Shown here: in pieces, positions 4,259 to 5,830 of the stretch
Numbering within the stretch: the first letter of the stretch is position 1
Layout of the letters: each line of letters starts with the position of its first letter
NCBI GenBank assembly: GCA_030147305.1
Contig: JASLAE010000266.1
Span: forward strand, 1 to 5,830
Length of the DNA stretch: 5,830 nt
Reading direction: 5' to 3'
Source of the DNA: Cesiribacter sp.
GTDB taxonomy: Bacteria > Bacteroidota > Bacteroidia > Cytophagales > Cyclobacteriaceae
Notes under the pieces: generated by a model
Databases searched by the model: none
What the model was told of the DNA's origin: nothing
The model's input: the letters and a program-made list of their open reading frames with translations, nothing else
Translations under genes and position numbers: made by a program

Positions 4259-5830
4259 TTGAAGGAAGAAACAACCTATATTGAATACACAGACACAGCC
4301 GGGGAATCGGGTGGCGGAGGACCATTGCAAAACATTGATCTTGAGAAGTTAGTCAATGTATTGAAAAAAAGCCTTCCGTTCATTATCATTATCCTGTTGC
4401 TGACCAATCTGGCTTCCTTTCTGTTTGTACGCTACACAAAACCCCTGTTCCAATCTAATTCCGAGTTACAGCTTGGTGTAAACAAGCAGGCAGAAAGCCT
4501 TGGCTTTAACAGTTTTGAGCCCGATCCTGCCAGCCGCAATTTAAACGCTATGTCTGAAGAGATTGAGCTGATTAAATCAAAGCTTTTTCTCACCAAGGTA
4601 TTAACCGCGCTTGACCTGGATGTTAGTTATTACACACAGGGTAAATTCCTGGATGATGAGAAATTTCGTATCTCTCCATTTCAGGTAGAGTACCTGATTA
4701 AGGACGAAGGATTCTTAAACAGGAAAATTTTTGTCAGGATCCACAACAGACAGGAGTATACCCTCACCTACTATCTAGGAGATCAGGAAATCAGCAAGCG
4801 CTACCGCTTTGGCCAGCAGGTAGAAACGCCGCCTTTTAATTTAAGCCTGCGCCCAACTGACAACTTTACCCCGGAATCTGCAGATACAGACTACTACTTC
4901 GTTATCAACAGCGATAATGCCCTGATCAACTACTTCCGGGAAAATCTATCGGTTTCTGTGCTGAATCCCAATGCCAGAACCATTGGCATTGGACTTACAG
5001 ATTATAATCCGTACAAAGCAAGAGTACTGGTAGATGCCCTGAGCAACATGTACCTGACCTATACCGAGGAGGAAAAGATCAAGGCAAACAGCCAGAAGAT
5101 TGCCTTTCTCAATGACCAGGTGGAGGATACAGAAAATAAGCTGGCAGAATACGAGACGTATTTCGAGAACTTTACCATCGACTATAAAACCACCAACCTC
5201 ACAGGCGACATCAACAGAACCATTATTCTGATGGATGAAATAGACAGCCAGCGGGTGGAGATTCGTAACCGGCTCAGTAGTTTGAATAGCCTCACAAACC
5301 GTATCAAGGCAGAAGACACTTATTATGCTCAGTCCATTGCCAGCCGGCAGGACCAGGGTTTTTCCGAGGACATTAAAAAATTACTGGAGCAGCTAAACGA
5401 ACTGGTTACTAAAAAAGAAATGGTGCTGGAGTCGCAGAACGAAAATACGCAGGCTGCACAGCTCAAAATAAAGCAGGTAGCACAGGTAAAAGAAGATTTG
5501 CTGAGAACCCTGCAGGTATACGAAAAAGACCTGCAATCGCATCTGGAGTCGCTGCAGCACAGGCATCGGCAGCTGCAGTCCAACTTTGTCCAGCTTCCTT
5601 CCAAAGGTACGGAATACAGTAAATCACAAAGAAACTACGACCAGCTGCTTGGCTTTCTGCTTACCCTGCAGGAGAAGAAAATAGAATTTGAAATTGCCAA
5701 TGCCGGCACCACTACCGACTTTAAAATCTTGTCTTCGGCCAGCATGCCCGGGGCGCCTATCTCCCCCAACAGCTGGATGATCTATGGCCTGGGGCTGGCA
5801 ACCGGCCTTTTCTTTAGCCTTATCTTTGTC
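4259..5830 (+). CDS. Wzz/Wzc-like chain-length determinant, 3' end outside window
   Basis: The frame stays open to the window edge (524 complete codons), so the protein is truncated here. It belongs to the polysaccharide co-polymerase family, inner-membrane proteins that set chain length and couple to the outer-membrane channel. Visible parts are a short cytoplasmic N-terminus with a SGGGGP stretch (17-22), a first membrane helix (about 39-58), a Wzz-like periplasmic region (60-270) and a long charged, Gln/Glu/Lys-rich coiled-coil region (about 275-445). A GNVR-like segment follows (about 446-495), then the proline motif PGAPISPN (497-504) and the start of the second membrane helix (from about 507). 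In many Bacteroidota homologues a tyrosine-kinase domain follows; it would be off-window and cannot be confirmed. The start is inferred as TTG because the next in-frame ATG (base 4550) would remove the first membrane helix. A TTG at base 4325 is a shorter alternative. The upstream gene ends 21 bases before. Confidence 0.88.
   Translation, partial: MKEETTYIEYTDTAGESGGGGPLQNIDLEKLVNVLKKSLPFIIIILLLTNLASFLFVRYTKPLFQSNSELQLGVNKQAESLGFNSFEPDPASRNLNAMSEEIELIKSKLFLTKVLTALDLDVSYYTQGKFLDDEKFRISPFQVEYLIKDEGFLNRKIFVRIHNRQEYTLTYYLGDQEISKRYRFGQQVETPPFNLSLRPTDNFTPESADTDYYFVINSDNALINYFRENLSVSVLNPNARTIGIGLTDYNPYKARVLVDALSNMYLTYTEEEKIKANSQKIAFLNDQVEDTENKLAEYETYFENFTIDYKTTNLTGDINRTIILMDEIDSQRVEIRNRLSSLNSLTNRIKAEDTYYAQSIASRQDQGFSEDIKKLLEQLNELVTKKEMVLESQNENTQAAQLKIKQVAQVKEDLLRTLQVYEKDLQSHLESLQHRHRQLQSNFVQLPSKGTEYSKSQRNYDQLLGFLLTLQEKKIEFEIANAGTTTDFKILSSASMPGAPISPNSWMIYGLGLATGLFFSLIFV

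Noticed and set aside
5329..5604. Leftward Cys/Ser-rich open frame opposite the wzc-like gene
   Set aside because: It is the reverse reading of Gln/Glu/Lys-rich coiled-coil codons, which gives Cys/Ser/Phe-rich nonsense.

Overview
The window looks like a chromosomal segment of a Bacteroidota bacterium, most likely of the Cytophagales type. Three things point there. An exact match to the Bacteroidota promoter consensus (TTTG-N19-TAnnTTTG) lies in front of the tRNA. Genes mostly lack Shine-Dalgarno sequences. The outer-membrane export protein and its partner are of the short lipoprotein and long coiled-coil types common in that phylum. Genus and species cannot be read from the sequence alone.

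Layout. Bases 1-158 hold no recognisable gene. They contain a cluster of GTTTCAC heptamers and an intrinsic terminator facing left. A leftward tRNA-Arg(CCU) follows at 159-230, with its promoter at 282-312 pressed against the stop codon of a leftward hflX (316-1515), a ribosome-associated GTPase. A 175-base divergent intergenic region separates hflX from a rightward gene set: a CapM/PglA-like family 4 glycosyltransferase (1691-2815), a dTDP-4-dehydrorhamnose 3,5-epimerase, rfbC/rmlC (2889-3434), a Wza-like polysaccharide export lipoprotein (3431-4237), and the first 524 codons of a Wzz/Wzc-like chain-length and export protein (4259 to the window edge, incomplete).

How it works together. The four rightward genes read as the start or middle of an exopolysaccharide/capsule (or related surface glycan) locus. 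The epimerase makes a deoxysugar-nucleotide precursor and the glycosyltransferase adds a sugar to a lipid-linked repeat unit. The inner-membrane Wzz/Wzc-like protein and the outer-membrane Wza-like lipoprotein would form the trans-envelope machine that controls polymerisation and export. rfbC and the wza-like gene overlap by 4 bases, and the wza-like and wzc-like genes are 21 bases apart, which supports one transcript. Both export genes appear to start with TTG.

I see no clearly new biological system. The items most worth a second look are the phased GTTTCAC repeats at the left edge, the consecutive TTG starts, and an out-of-frame ATG at the wza/wzc junction.
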